Positions 11,712 through 23,189 of a stretch of 64,000 nt of DNA are shown in pieces. Numbering within the stretch: position 1 is the first letter of the stretch; each line of letters begins with the position of its first letter. The notes beneath the pieces are model-generated. The model saw only the letters and a program-made list of their open reading frames with translations, was not told the origin of the DNA and made no database searches. The position numbers and the translations under genes are program-made. The DNA comes from Schizochytrium sp. TIO01 (Eukaryota > Sar > Bigyra > Thraustochytrida > Thraustochytriidae), in NCBI GenBank assembly GCA_004764695.1, contig SMSO01000006.1, positions 224,359 through 288,358 of the forward strand. Direction: 5' to 3'.

Positions 11712-13365
11712 CGCGCCTTTTCCAAGCGGGCTCTTCTCCGGCAGGGCCTAGCAGCCGGCTACCCAAGCGCGTACGCGTTCTTTTGCGATGGGACCGTTTC
11801 TCTCCAGCATAAAATCGCTATGGAACACCGCGACGGTCCAGAACCTAGCTACTACCTAACATGTACAGGCAAAAATCTGATCTCCCGCTTCTTCTCCCTC
11901 TGTTCCTCTATCTTCTGCTTTGATGATTAGTATTGGTTTTTAATTATAGGAAGCCCGAATGAAACATGAAAAGTTAAAAACTTGTTTTAATAAGAATAAG
12001 AATCGAAATGGTGACTACAGTACTAAAAATAGATCTGGATAGGGGCTCTTAGCAAGAAAACTAAAGCGCTCAGGTGCCAAGTACTTCGACTATTATGCTC
12101 TTTTCAGTTTCTAAGCAAGCAGCTCTTTGAGCTCGTTTCGAACTTGAAATTGAAAGGAACGCGAGCGGTGCTACCTCTGCAAAGCAAGAGCAGAGGGCTC
12201 GGACTCCAAGCTCAGCGACGTGAGCCTAAGTCGCGACGCACCATACGAAACGGAGAGCGACCGGCTTCGTTTGGTTGAGTGTGAGCTCGCATTAATATTA
12301 ATCTTGACTTCTGCCCTGAGAACTACTTAGGCATAATTAGCGGCGCTTCTAAAAGCTCACTGCACGTGAAAGGCGTAGGACCGAGGCAAAGGGCAGGACT
12401 GAGCCAGACGGTATACTAAATCTTCGATGGGTAATCTTCGATAAAGCATTGGCGCAGATGAATTAGCGTTGACACGAACTTGCACAAACGTGATCTGACG
12501 CGAAAACATGAAATCGAGGACATCTCGAGGCGCAATATTCGATGGCCTCTGCTTCCCTGTAAGTTTAAAGCATCTTCGCTGTCACTCCATCGTGGCAGTA
12601 CAGAGAGACACGGCTATCACCAGAATAGGGGTTACTCGATCAAGAGACAACTGATTGTCACGCTTGTGTCCTGTACGAAGGGCCACTTCCGGGCCAAACC
12701 GAGGCAAGACCTTCAGCTGAGCTGGGGGGGGCGTCGTCGAAGGTGTCGCGCGCTTACTGACCACGTGTATGCCACTGCCGTCGTCGATTTGTAGGTAGCT
12801 AGCTATAAGCGGGTAGCGCACTCGCTTTGATTGGATTAGATAGATAGTCCTACCTAGTTACCATTGTACGAAATGCCAGGTTTACAAGTTGAACTTCAAG
12901 TTATGAAGGGCTCTGGGTCATTCAATTCTGTCAGAAGTTGAAGCGGTCTGAAGATTGCTTTTGGGACTTTCAAGGGCTCGTGATCAGGATAACAGCTGAC
13001 AAAGGTGGGGAGCTGTGAAGAAAGGTGGTACAGGATTCCTTTGAGAATTGCTATCGGGACTAAATAGAAGATGCGGATCTCTTCATGAAAACACCGGATG
13101 AGAACTAACACCACGTAAGGATTCGAGGTGCCTAGGAAATAGATTTAGAACTACCATCTCGAGGCTCGTTTTGTTCAACTTGCTCGCAATAATATAGACA
13201 TACAAATTGGGGAGGGGGGGAGGATAATAGTAAAGTAGGAAACAACGAAAGAACAAGCCTTGCAACAGAATATATGCTTCTACATGTTGTCTAGAAACTA
13301 AAGGCCTTTGATTAGAAATTGAAAATGGAAACTAGAAGGGAAAACTTTCGGACAGATAGCTTCGG

Positions 13366-15189
13366 TTAGAGCTTAGATGGAGGAGCATGCTTCTGTTGCT
13401 CGGAAAGAAGGTTCTCGGTCTTAATGCGGTCGCGAATCTCGAGCTTCACGATTTTACCAGTGGCACCACGTGGAAGCTGTTCAGGCCAGTAGTACAGATG
13501 CGTGGGCTGCTCGAACTTTGCTAAGTGTTGGCATGAAGCACGAATATCCTCCAACGAAGGCTGAGCTCCGTCTTTTGGGTAAATCACAATCCCAACCTCT
13601 TCGCCCAAAGTTGGATGCGGAACAGGAATTGCGGCAACTTCAGCTACATCAGGATGCAAATAAGCACCATTCTCTACAACAACGCAAGAAATGTTTTCCC
13701 CTCCGCGGATGATGATTTCTTTGGTACGGCCGCCTAAATGCAAAAATCCCTCCTCGTCAAGAGTACCAATGTCTCCAGTATGAAGCCAACCATCTCGTGT
13801 CACTGTATCTGTCGTGGCTTCCGGCTTGCGCCAATACTCTTTGAGGTTTCCAGCACCGCGAATCATGACGTTACCTCGAACCCCGGGGGGTACGGGCTGA
13901 TGATTGTTATCCCAGATGGCAACCTGTACACCGGGCACGGGCCTTCCACAGCTTGATGTGCGCTCTTTATATGTCTCACCGTCATTGAGAACAGTCAATG
14001 CGTTGGTTTCGGTCATGCCATATCCTTGTACAGGATTAGTCTTCAGAAAGTGGCGATCAATATCAGCGACCATTGTGCTGGGCGGTGCTGCACCTCCACC
14101 ACCTGCAGCTTCTAAGGAGCTTGTGTCGTACTTTTTGAAGTTTGGGTGAAACATCATATCCAAGACCATCGTAGGGACACCAATAAAGTTTGTAATCCTC
14201 TCGCGCTCAATCAGCTGTAGAGCTTCTTCCGGGACCCACTTGCTCATGATCACCATCCGACGAATGTAAACAAAGCAAAGTAAAAATACAAGGTGCAATC
14301 CTGTGGCGTGGAAGAAGGGCACGTTCAAAAGGACACCCAGGCGTTTGGGGTCCTCTTCAACAGGCACATACTCCTCGCCCCGACGAGCTGCCTCAAGCAT
14401 CTTTTGCCGTGCGTTATGGGCCTGAGCACCAAACAATGCATGACAAATGCCTCGATGAGTCAAAACCACACCTTTGGGATGGCCTGTAGTGCCAGAGGTG
14501 TACATGATTAACGCATTATCATCAGGACGCGCCGATGATTCAGGCATGTCTTTTCCTCGATACTTGGCGATAACCTCATTGTATTTCAGAAGCTTAGGAT
14601 GGGGTTGCACTGTGTCGATGCCTGGGCCATTGAACAAGATGATCTTCTCCAGGTCAGGCAGCTTGTCAATAATAGGCAGAATGAGTTCATAACGCTCCAC
14701 ATCACAGAAAATAATTTTGCTTTGGGAATTCTCCATGCCATATTCGAGCTCGCTTGTCTTCCACCACGAGTTCATTGGAACGCACACTCCACCGATTGCG
14801 GTGCTCCCAATCACAGTGATTGCATATTCATTGCGGTTCTTCGCACAAATGCAAACACGATCCCCCCGTTCAATACCAAACTCGTTAGTAAGAGCATAAC
14901 CAAGCGCAGAGGCTTCTCTCATGGTCTCTTCAAAAGTGAGGCGTTCTTTTTCGAACACCAAAAACTCGTAGTGCGAGTAGCCCCGGGTTTTCGGAATATT
15001 GTAAACGTCCACCAAGGTGCGAAAGCCATTGACAAAAACATCAACATCTATACCGTCATGATGCGGGGCGTGCTTCTCTTCGAAAACGATGCGCTCCTTT
15101 TTCAACTCAAAGGGTGACCCCGGAGCAAAGAGCTGCGCATCAACTTCACGCAGAATCTCTTTCGTGATGGGCGCTGGAGCTCGTGGCAT
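13366..15189 (-). CDS. Peroxisomal acyl-CoA synthetase, array gene 2
   Basis: This 607-residue paralogue of gene 1 keeps the same alignment with a 4-residue longer N-terminus. P-loop YTSGTTGHPKG lies at about 230-240, the A5 motif is GYGMTETNA, the hinge is GGRTKEIIIRGGENI and the catalytic lysine is Lys579. It ends in SKL. The open frame starts directly at ATG 15189, so the start needs no change. Shared features with gene 1 include EEDPK in the variable linker, VRGNVM after A5, LNDG after TETNA, and the C-terminal YYWPEQLPRGATGK. Differences cluster in the linker, in the hydrophobic segment after FHATG (residues 294-312, probably lining the acyl pocket) and in the last ten residues. It is predicted to be peroxisomal and catalytically intact, with unknown substrate. 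Confidence 0.9.
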   Translation of the reverse strand: MPRAPAPITKEILREVDAQLFAPGSPFELKKERIVFEEKHAPHHDGIDVDVFVNGFRTLVDVYNIPKTRGYSHYEFLVFEKERLTFEETMREASALGYALTNEFGIERGDRVCICAKNRNEYAITVIGSTAIGGVCVPMNSWWKTSELEYGMENSQSKIIFCDVERYELILPIIDKLPDLEKIILFNGPGIDTVQPHPKLLKYNEVIAKYRGKDMPESSARPDDNALIMYTSGTTGHPKGVVLTHRGICHALFGAQAHNARQKMLEAARRGEEYVPVEEDPKRLGVLLNVPFFHATGLHLVFLLCFVYIRRMVIMSKWVPEEALQLIERERITNFIGVPTMVLDMMFHPNFKKYDTSSLEAAGGGGAAPPSTMVADIDRHFLKTNPVQGYGMTETNALTVLNDGETYKERTSSCGRPVPGVQVAIWDNNHQPVPPGVRGNVMIRGAGNLKEYWRKPEATTDTVTRDGWLHTGDIGTLDEEGFLHLGGRTKEIIIRGGENISCVVVENGAYLHPDVAEVAAIPVPHPTLGEEVGIVIYPKDGAQPSLEDIRASCQHLAKFEQPTHLYYWPEQLPRGATGKIVKLEIRDRIKTENLLSEQQKHAPPSKL

Positions 15190-15224
15190 CTTCTCGCTCT
15201 CCTTTCTTCACTCTGATCACTCGT

Positions 15225-15234
15225 CTTTTATTCT
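15225..15234 (-). promoter_or_regulatory. Possible TATA-like element for array gene 2
   Basis: On the minus strand this reads AGAATAAAAG, about 36-45 bases before the ATG. It is a weak AT-rich match, reported only because of its position. Confidence 0.22.
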
Positions 15235-16296
15235 GCGTTGGATTTCCTCGAATTCCAAGTCTGCTGATCAGGATTTTCTCTTCATGCAAATATGTCATCC
15301 CGCCCTTTCAAATTTGATAACCGAACCGAGTGTTAACCTAATAGCAAGGAACTCGCGCATCTTTATTTCTTTGTCAGTCTATCCCTCTTAATTCGGAGCT
15401 CTTTGTTTTCGCTTGTCTCGGTCTTCCGCCAATTCAGACTTCGAACGACTTACTTTAAAAGTTCGTGGTCCCCTTCCCTCGTAGACACTTACCTCTGCCT
15501 GAATGTGCTGCGCCTTTTCAGGTCTCCAAATCTGCGTTGAATGTGAATCGTCAAGGCGAGTGACTCGCCGTGCGGTACAATCTTTGTCGATGGCTTTCGA
15601 CGATAAACAAGATTTGACTTGAGTTTCACCAGAGGAGAAAGATCTTTAGAAATACTAGCCTCAGCGAGAGGGTGCATTTCGAAGATCCAACAACGCAATA
15701 GATAGGTACAACCTATTTCTTTTTGTACACTTTATAACTATTCTACCACTGCCCAATCGTTACGAGTGATCGTTTTGACCTAAGCTTTCGCCGAGTTGCT
15801 AAAAGATTTAAAGGAGTTGCCACGTGAAAGGGATCGATTGATTAGATAAAACTACCCTCCATTTTACTTCTTCTACTATTCTTTAATGCAAGCGACTTAT
15901 GGGTCGATCTTTCAATCAGATACCTGAGGTCGGGTTCGCGCAGACTGCCTGTCCACCACCTCGACTTGAGCTTGCCACGAACGAATTAGAACTTGAATCG
16001 AGACCGTATCTGAAGTGCGTTTATAGAAAAGGCAGCCGTATCTTGCACCGCTTTTGTGCATACTAGTGCTACTTAGTTACCTCATGTCTGAAGATCGGCG
16101 ATACAATAAATAAACTTCTTCTGCTGTCGACCTCAGGCGCCCTTTGTATCGGCGTCATTAACTTTTGGATCCCTCGACTGAATGAGGGAGACTTTGGGAG
16201 AACTCCAAAGGGCGATTTGTTATTCGGACCAAGAGACGGAACTTTACTTTAGGCTTTTCTTGCTTCAAAAGTTAATTTGAATAAAATTTAATTTTT

Positions 16297-16322
16297 AAAA
16301 AGAAAAGAAAAGAAAAGAAAAG
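16297..16322. repeat. (AAAAG)n microsatellite
   Basis: About five AAAAG units. The same pentamer recurs at 27794-27816 in the spacer upstream of gene 5. Confidence 0.85.
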
Positions 16323-17465
16323 ACCTTTTTATAGAAACAAAAAATAAATATCTTCACAAGGAAATAAAAGGTGCTTGAAACGTTTACCTAAATCTCTGGC
16401 CTATCGAACAGAGCAGACTTGGAACAGTGCTAGAGTTTGCTGATGAAAAAATGCCCTTCGCCCGCACAGCTTTCTTTGAGTTTTGACCCCGTAATGATCA
16501 CACCGAAAAGTATGCATGATATTTGATGTTCTGTAGGTTTAAACGAGCTAATGCCACTTCTAAAACTTGACGTTTGTGAAAGCGCTGATCGAGAAAAGAA
16601 GTGGTGAGAGGAGCAGCCTACAAGTATGAGAGGATGTGTGAATTCTAATGGACGGAGCGAGCACAGACGGGACGAGTTGTATTTTCGATCGCTTGGTGTC
16701 TGTCGTTCAGCGTTGTTCGAACGGATTAAAGTCCGATCAAAGAAACCATCATATTCTACGTTGGTTTAATCTATCCTTCGTGATGACAGCAAAAAGCTCG
16801 ATTGGTTTTGCGTTGACTTTTTCTTAATTTTGTTTTTTCGCAAGCTCGCAAGAGATTGAAGCATCGCGTTGTTTGCTCCCTTCTTCTGAGAAGATTGCTG
16901 CATTGCTGTGCACTGACAAATACAATAGTTCGCCAAGAGATTATGCTTAACCAATTGAAATATATGGGGATTGATTTTGGTACCTTTTCAATAAGCGCTG
17001 CTCAATATAGAGGCTGAGCTCAAACCACTGTCTTTTGGAGTCAATTAAAACTACAGTTTGAAAAAAAAGAAAAGAATAAAAGAATAAACATGGAAACAGT
17101 AGAGATGATAGAATTAGATCACCAAAAACAAAGTAAAAATCTCTAAGCCTTGAGGCTATAATAATAAGGAATTGCTCTGAGGAATCATTAGCGACAATCG
17201 TATGAAATGGGTTAAAAATTATAAAGCAATTGTCAACTTTTGTTTCGCCCTGAGATAACAAATGAAAGTGATAACCTAACGTCGCTCCAAATGAAAGAGT
17301 CAAACAAAACAAAAATTACGATATGCTATCATTGAAGTTGATTTTAAAACAAAGAGTGTCTATTTCTAAAATAATATAAATGAGCGAGACGATTGGGCAA
17401 TTTTGCACCAGCCAGGATAGTGGTACACAAAGAAAGAAATTGACGAACCTACTTTCTTACTGTTC

Positions 17466-19277
17466 TTAAAGCTTCGAGCGCGGTTGCTGCTTCTGCTGTT
17501 CGGATAAAATATTTTGTGTCTTGATTGCCTCGCGAATCTCGAGTTTCACAATCTTGCCAGTAGCACCTCGTGGAAGTTGCTCAGGCCAGATATACAAGTG
17601 CGTGGGCCGCTGAAATTTGGCTAGGTCGTCGCAGTATTGATGAATTTCTTCGAGAGAAACCTTGCCTCCGTGCTTGGGAAAGACAACTATACCAACCTCC
17701 TCGCCAAGTGTAGGGTGGGGCACAGGAATTGCGGCAACCTCTGCAACGTTGGGGTGTTTGTATACACCATCCTCCACAGCAACACAAGAAATGTTCTCAC
17801 CGCCGCGAATGATGATTTCCTTGCTGCGTCCACCAAGGTGAAGATAACCATCCTCGTCAAGGTGACCCACATCTCCAGTTCTTAGCCAGCCATCAGCAGT
17901 GATAGTGTCAGCCGTAGCTTCCGGCTTGCGCCAGTACTCTTTCATAACAGAGGCTCCTTTAATCATTACGCTGCCCTTTTCGTATGCCCGTACGGGCTTA
18001 TCGTTCTCGTCCCAAATTGCTATTTCCATGCTTGGCACAGCTCGTCCACAGCTGGTAGGTTTCGCACGGTATGCTGCGCCGTCATTGAGAGCAGCAATGG
18101 CGTTTGTCTCGGTCATGCCAAAACCTTGACCGGCAGATGCCTTCTTAAACTTCTTGCCGACGTCGTCCACCATGGTACTCGGTGGAGCTGCACCACCGCC
18201 GGCAACGTTTTGTAATGTGCTAGTGTCATATTTCGCGAAGTTGGGATGGTTCATCATATCGAGTACCATCGTAGGCACGCCTGTAAAGTGCGTGATTTTC
18301 TCCCGCTCGATAAGCTCTAATGCACGTTCCGGTTCCCACTTGCTCACCATGACAATTTTGCGACAAGCAAATATGGAAATCAAGCAAACTACATGCAAGC
18401 CTGTAGCATGAAAAAGTGGGACTGTCAACAAAATTGCCGGGGCCGATGCATCCTTGGCATTTTTCTTTTTCTTGTCACCGGAGCTGGACTTGTTACTACC
18501 CTGAGTTCCTGTACTAAGGGCTTTTGTGTATGCAGAATGTGCAACAGCGGCGATAATTGCGTGGCAAATGCTTCGATGTGTCATCACGACACCTTTGGGG
18601 TGTCCCGTAGTTCCAGACGTGTACATGATCATTGCATTGTCATCCTTGCCCGCGGTGAATGGAGGCATAGGCTGCCCGTGAAACTTTGCAACTACCTCAT
18701 TATAGAGGGACATTTTTGCATGAGGGCGCGCCTTTTCTGAACCAGGGCCATCCAAGAGCAGGACATTAGTGAGGCTAGGGACTTGGTCCAAGATAGGCTC
18801 GGCAAATTCATACCTCTCAGCATCACAGATCAAGACTTTGGTACCTGAGTTATCCAGGCCGTACTGCAGTTCTTTCGATTTCCACCACGAGTTCATGGGT
18901 ACAAAGACGGCACCAATTGATGTAGAGGCAATCAAGGTTACGACATACTCAATGCGGTTCTTGGACAGCGCGCACACGCGGTCTCCCTTTTGTACGCCGC
19001 AAGTCTTGACGAGAGCTTGACCAAGAGCCGCTGCCTCATCGAAAACCTGCTGAAAGGTCCTGCGTTCATCCTCGTAAACGAGGAATTCCTTTTGAGCTAC
19101 ACCCTTTTTCGTGGGAATCGCGAACAGGTCTACAAGAGTCTGCGGACCATTCGGAAATACCTTGTGCTTAACGCCGTGGTGGTGCGGTGCGTGCTTGTCA
19201 GGAAACTCAATCACCTCTTCCGCGATCTCCAGCAGCGAACCCGGTGCAAAAACCTTTTGCGCAACTGCGTCGTCCAT
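17466..19277 (-). CDS. Peroxisomal acyl-CoA synthetase, array gene 3
   Basis: This 603-residue adenylate-forming enzyme has its P-loop at about 219-229, A5 GFGMTETNA, A7 GDV, hinge GGRSKEIIIRGGENI and catalytic Lys575, and it ends in SKL. The open frame runs 14 codons further upstream but begins with TTG. The first ATG (19277) gives MDDAVAQKVFAPG, which aligns with the other members. The linker between the P-loop and the A4 motif is unusual: a serine, glycine and lysine-rich stretch of about 30 residues (KSSSGDKKKKNAKDAS inside it), unlike the acidic linkers of genes 1 and 2. Its closest relative is gene 4: both share LQYGL, HQYCxDLAKFQRPTHLYIW and IREAIK near the C-terminus. Substrate unknown. 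Confidence 0.9.
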   Translation of the reverse strand: MDDAVAQKVFAPGSLLEIAEEVIEFPDKHAPHHHGVKHKVFPNGPQTLVDLFAIPTKKGVAQKEFLVYEDERRTFQQVFDEAAALGQALVKTCGVQKGDRVCALSKNRIEYVVTLIASTSIGAVFVPMNSWWKSKELQYGLDNSGTKVLICDAERYEFAEPILDQVPSLTNVLLLDGPGSEKARPHAKMSLYNEVVAKFHGQPMPPFTAGKDDNAMIMYTSGTTGHPKGVVMTHRSICHAIIAAVAHSAYTKALSTGTQGSNKSSSGDKKKKNAKDASAPAILLTVPLFHATGLHVVCLISIFACRKIVMVSKWEPERALELIEREKITHFTGVPTMVLDMMNHPNFAKYDTSTLQNVAGGGAAPPSTMVDDVGKKFKKASAGQGFGMTETNAIAALNDGAAYRAKPTSCGRAVPSMEIAIWDENDKPVRAYEKGSVMIKGASVMKEYWRKPEATADTITADGWLRTGDVGHLDEDGYLHLGGRSKEIIIRGGENISCVAVEDGVYKHPNVAEVAAIPVPHPTLGEEVGIVVFPKHGGKVSLEEIHQYCDDLAKFQRPTHLYIWPEQLPRGATGKIVKLEIREAIKTQNILSEQQKQQPRSKL

Positions 19278-21395
19278 CGTCTCTCCTGCAGTTCTCTTCG
19301 TAAACAGCCGACTATCCAACTATCGCTTCAGGTCCTAATTTTACGGAGTTTCGAGTTTGCTGCTAGCATTCTGCTCTGCTTCAAGATGATCTTTGTCGAT
19401 GTCACATCCCCAAGGTTATAAATCTTGTTATTCTTCGCACCAGACTCCGTGTCACCCGCGACCTTTGCTCCTCAATAGTATTATCCTTGTTTGCCTCCTA
19501 GTTTCATTTTCCTTGAATCTTAGTCCTCTCCCTTCCGAGCAGGAGCATACGCAGCGTTCAACTCTTGAGGTTGAAGACCAGGTTGATAATGCCGATCTTG
19601 TGCCTGTATTACAAGTTCGAGCGAGCCTTCTGACTGCGCCCTCTTTTGATAAAAACAGCAACAAATAACATCTGCTAGATCCTTGCAGAGTTGACTTCGA
19701 ATTCAGAACCACAAGAGATGAGATCGGACCCATCTTCGTGCGCCCTCGATGTTAGACGTTCCGCTGTCGTGTTATGATACATATATGTAGAGAAAGATTA
19801 TAATAAACGTATGTATATATAGGAATAGATTCACAGATAGAGAGAGGATGTATTTATAGATAGCTACATACACCAGCTGGTCAGACCTCAAGCCTAAGCA
19901 GATGCAAGTAGGCAGGATCTTCCTGTGCTTACTGTCTCGAAAGACATAAGAAGGTACCTACCTACGTATGTATTGAGGCAGAAGAAGAGGAAAAGGCAAG
20001 AAAAAAAAATGTCATTCCGGTCGTATGCTCAAAAGTGTAGGGTGTAGTTTCTTCTTAATCTTCGGGTTTGATTTGAGAAGATAAGTCGTGGTCGTGAACC
20101 ATGACGATACCTGCTGATAAGTGCAAGTGCTGCCTTGGCAGTTTTTAGAGCTGCCACTAAGAATAAACTGCCACACAGAACAAAGCATTGAGGAATAAAT
20201 CGCAAGCTCAACAATAAACTCTTACAGTTCTCTTTATTTATTCAATTAAAAAATAATTTAAAATGATGAAAAAGAAGTAAGTTGACCCATGAAAAAGTAA
20301 GGACCCAAGCCGTTCCCAACATCATGGCTGTCTTATTCATTTGAAAAATATGATTGAGCAGACCGTATTCAAGTAGCGCTAGTCACTGTAGTTGGACAAG
20401 GGCAACATTTAAATGATTCTATTCGTGAGGGAAATTAAAGTGAAAAAAAGCGAAGAAATCTGCGAAGATGAAGAAATGGTCTAGTCATATTCTTCAAATT
20501 GAAGCTGCTCTTTAGTGTCTCTCAAGAAAAAGCGCAAAGAATGCGTAGGAGCCACAGTGAGCAACCATTCCGTGGTAGTCCAGATCATCCGTTTGAAACG
20601 AAGAACCGATTGAAGTTGATTGAAGTCGAGGGTGCTTTGGGTTATTCTTTTCACCAAGGGATTCATTCATTCGCTTCGTGTTCAATGTTCACATAGGCTT
20701 AATTGATAGGCTTGGAGGTTGGTGCATCGGTAAACGCTGTGAATTTCGACTATTCTAGTAGAATGGGATTTTAACGCGAGGATAGGCATGAAGTTCGAAA
20801 AGCAAACCTGATTCAGAGGATGGACATCCTGGATGGCGCTGACGATGCTGTTGTACAACAAGACAGGAAGCAATCGGGGGGTCCCGGAGGAGAAGCTAGC
20901 CTTACAGCCGTAGGATGCATGTGCGGGCTACATACAGTTTGCCCTTTGGCTACAAGAAGGGCTTCTCGCTATGGTAACGTGTTGAATATGGGCAAGTTGA
21001 GAATGAGCTGCAGGTAGCTAACAAGTAGGTATATCCCAAGAAGCCTCAAACTCAAACACTAAGGGATTTGTAAATCCCTCATGATGGACGATATATTCTG
21101 ACAGCTTTCTTGTGAGTTTGAACATAATATGATTGTTATGAAGAAGCAAGACTTAGTCGAAGCCAACATTTTTTCCTAAAGTTATGAAGATTGATGCATC
21201 ATACTTGGGATTGTCCAAATCTTTGGTTATCAAACACATAAAGTCTAACCAGAGCACTGTCATGCGAACGAGGCACATAGATGAAAATTTTTAATTTCCT
21301 ATAAAAGAAGAAGAATATGGTTTTGTTGACCCTGGGCCAAAGCGAAGGATTGAATACAGCAGAGTAGTGAGTGTTGATCGCAGGCCATTTATGGT
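19278..21395. other. Spacer between array genes 3 and 4
   Basis: About 2.1 kb with no recognisable gene. An ACCTACCTACG motif lies near 19956-19966 and AT-rich tracts near 19780-19860. A TTTATA element on the minus strand near 19413-19420 is too far upstream of gene 3 to call with confidence. Confidence 0.5.
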
Positions 21396-23189
21396 TTAGA
21401 GCTTGGACTTCATTAACTTCTGCTGCTCCGAGAGAAGCTTTTGGGACTTGATTGCCTCGCGAATCTCTAGTTTCACAATCTTGCCAGTAGCACCACGTGG
21501 AAGTTGCTCAGGCCAGATGTACAAGTGCGTGGGTCGCTGGAACTTGGCTAGATCGTTACAGTATTGGTGGATTTCTTCAAGGGTTACTTTGCCACCGTGC
21601 TCCGGAAAGACAACTACGCCTACTTCCTCGCCAAGAGTAGGGTGGGGTACAGGAATAGCAACAACCTCAGCAACATTAGGGTGTTTATGGACAGCATCCT
21701 CAACCGAAACACAAGAAATGTTCTCACCGCCGCGAATAATGATTTCCTTGCTTCGCCCTCCAAGGTGCAGGAAACCGTCATCATCAAGGTGGCCAATATC
21801 GCCCGTATCAAGCCAACCATCTGCCGTAACGGTTTTAGCTGTAGCCTCAGGGTTCTGCCAGTACTCCTTCATGAGTGACGCAGCTTTGAACATGACATTA
21901 CCCTTGACATTTGGTGGAACAGGTCTGTTCTGGTCATCCCATACGGCAATTTCAATCGTGGGCGCTGCTCGGCCACAGCTTGTTCTCTTTGCACGGTAAG
22001 CAAGCCCGCCATTCAGAGTTCCAATGGCATTCATCTCAGTCATACCATATCCTTGGCCCGCAGAGGCATTCTTGAAGTGCTTATCGATGTCGTCAACTAA
22101 AGTTGATGGAGATGCAGAACCACCGCCAATAAGAGACTGAAGGGAGCTAGTGTCATACTTTGTGAAGTTCGGATGACGCATCATATCGAGCACCATGGTG
22201 GGTACTCCAGTAAAATTTGTAATTTTTTCACTTTCAATAAGCTGCAGTGCATGCTCAGGGTCCCACTTGCTGACCATGACAATCTTACGGCAAGCAACAA
22301 TTGAAAGTAAACATACTGCATGGAGTCCAGTAACATGAAAAAGCGGTACAGTGAGTAAAACAGCTGGCTCGGCAGTGCTCACAGTAGCTGGGGCCCCAGC
22401 ATTTGCTGCAGTGAGCGCTTGGCTGAGAGTGAAGAAAGCCATGCCGGCATTGAGAGCGTGGGAGACTCCACGGTGCGTCAAAACAACGCCCTTTGGGTGA
22501 CCCGTGGTTCCAGAAGTATACATTATCATTGCGTTGTCGTCCTTATCACACGGGAATGGAGGCATGCTTTCTCCGTGGAATTGGGCAATGACTTCATCGT
22601 AAGCTGACAATTTGGAATGCGGACGGATTTCATCAAAGCCCTCGTCGCGAAGGAGGAGAATGTGGTTGAGGCTCGGAACCTCGGCAATGATCGGCTCCAC
22701 CAATTTATACCGGTCCACATCGCAAATTAGAACTTTGGAACCAGAGTTCTCGAGCCCGTACTGAAGGTCCCTTGACTTCCACCAGGAGTTCATCGGGACA
22801 AAGACAGCACCTATTGAAGTTGCAGCAATGAGCGAAACGACATACTCAATACGATTTTTAGAGAGGGCGCAGACGCGGTCACCTTTTTTCACTCCATACT
22901 TTTGTACAAGTGCTTGGGCAAGCGCGGCTGCTTCATCATAAGTCTGCTGAAAGGTCCTTCGCTCATTTCCCCAAACCAAAAACTCCTTCTGCATTGCATT
23001 CATTTTCTTGGGCATTTCATACAAATCCACCATTGTTTGCAATCCGTTTGGGAAAACCTTGTATTTGACACCTTGATGATGTGGGGCATGATTATCAGGG
23101 TATGAAACCACTTCCTCCCTGATCTCAAACATTGTGCCAGGGGCAAATAGCTTCCGGGCAATAGCTTCCTCCATCTCGCTTTTCGTCAT
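21396..23189 (-). CDS. Peroxisomal acyl-CoA synthetase, array gene 4
   Basis: This 597-residue paralogue is closest to gene 3. The P-loop YTSGTTGHPKG is at about 224-234, the hinge is GGRSKEIIIRGGENI, the catalytic lysine is Lys570 and the end is SKL. It departs from its sisters at several otherwise constant sites. A5 reads GYGMTEMNA (Met for Thr), the preceding glycine-rich strand reads IGGGSASPST where others have GGGAAPPST, and A7 is preceded by WLDTGD where most have WLRTGD. These could shift substrate or nucleotide handling. The frame is open for 35 codons upstream but begins with GTG. The ATG at 23189 gives MTKSEMEEAIARKLFAPG, which aligns with gene 3. The linker is alanine and threonine-rich and short. 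Confidence 0.9.
   Translation of the reverse strand: MTKSEMEEAIARKLFAPGTMFEIREEVVSYPDNHAPHHQGVKYKVFPNGLQTMVDLYEMPKKMNAMQKEFLVWGNERRTFQQTYDEAAALAQALVQKYGVKKGDRVCALSKNRIEYVVSLIAATSIGAVFVPMNSWWKSRDLQYGLENSGSKVLICDVDRYKLVEPIIAEVPSLNHILLLRDEGFDEIRPHSKLSAYDEVIAQFHGESMPPFPCDKDDNAMIMYTSGTTGHPKGVVLTHRGVSHALNAGMAFFTLSQALTAANAGAPATVSTAEPAVLLTVPLFHVTGLHAVCLLSIVACRKIVMVSKWDPEHALQLIESEKITNFTGVPTMVLDMMRHPNFTKYDTSSLQSLIGGGSASPSTLVDDIDKHFKNASAGQGYGMTEMNAIGTLNGGLAYRAKRTSCGRAAPTIEIAVWDDQNRPVPPNVKGNVMFKAASLMKEYWQNPEATAKTVTADGWLDTGDIGHLDDDGFLHLGGRSKEIIIRGGENISCVSVEDAVHKHPNVAEVVAIPVPHPTLGEEVGVVVFPEHGGKVTLEEIHQYCNDLAKFQRPTHLYIWPEQLPRGATGKIVKLEIREAIKSQKLLSEQQKLMKSKL

Larger units (their letters stand above)
9011..13365. 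other. Spacer between array genes 1 and 2 (4.4 kb)
   Basis: This is the longest spacer in the synthetase array. It carries the promoter of gene 1, several microsatellites (listed separately) and a GC-richer part near 9.4-9.9 kb with tandem GAGCTCTTCTTC units around 9777-9801. The open frames are short and low-complexity. The longest on the plus strand near 11517-11930 contains a repeat-derived stretch and no domain. I see no gene here. Confidence 0.5.
15190..17465. other. Spacer between array genes 2 and 3
   Basis: About 2.3 kb with no recognisable gene. It contains an AAAAG run at 16297-16322 and AT-rich tracts. Short open frames have no motif. The promoter of gene 2 should lie in the left few hundred bases and the 3' end of gene 3 at the right. 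Confidence 0.5.
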
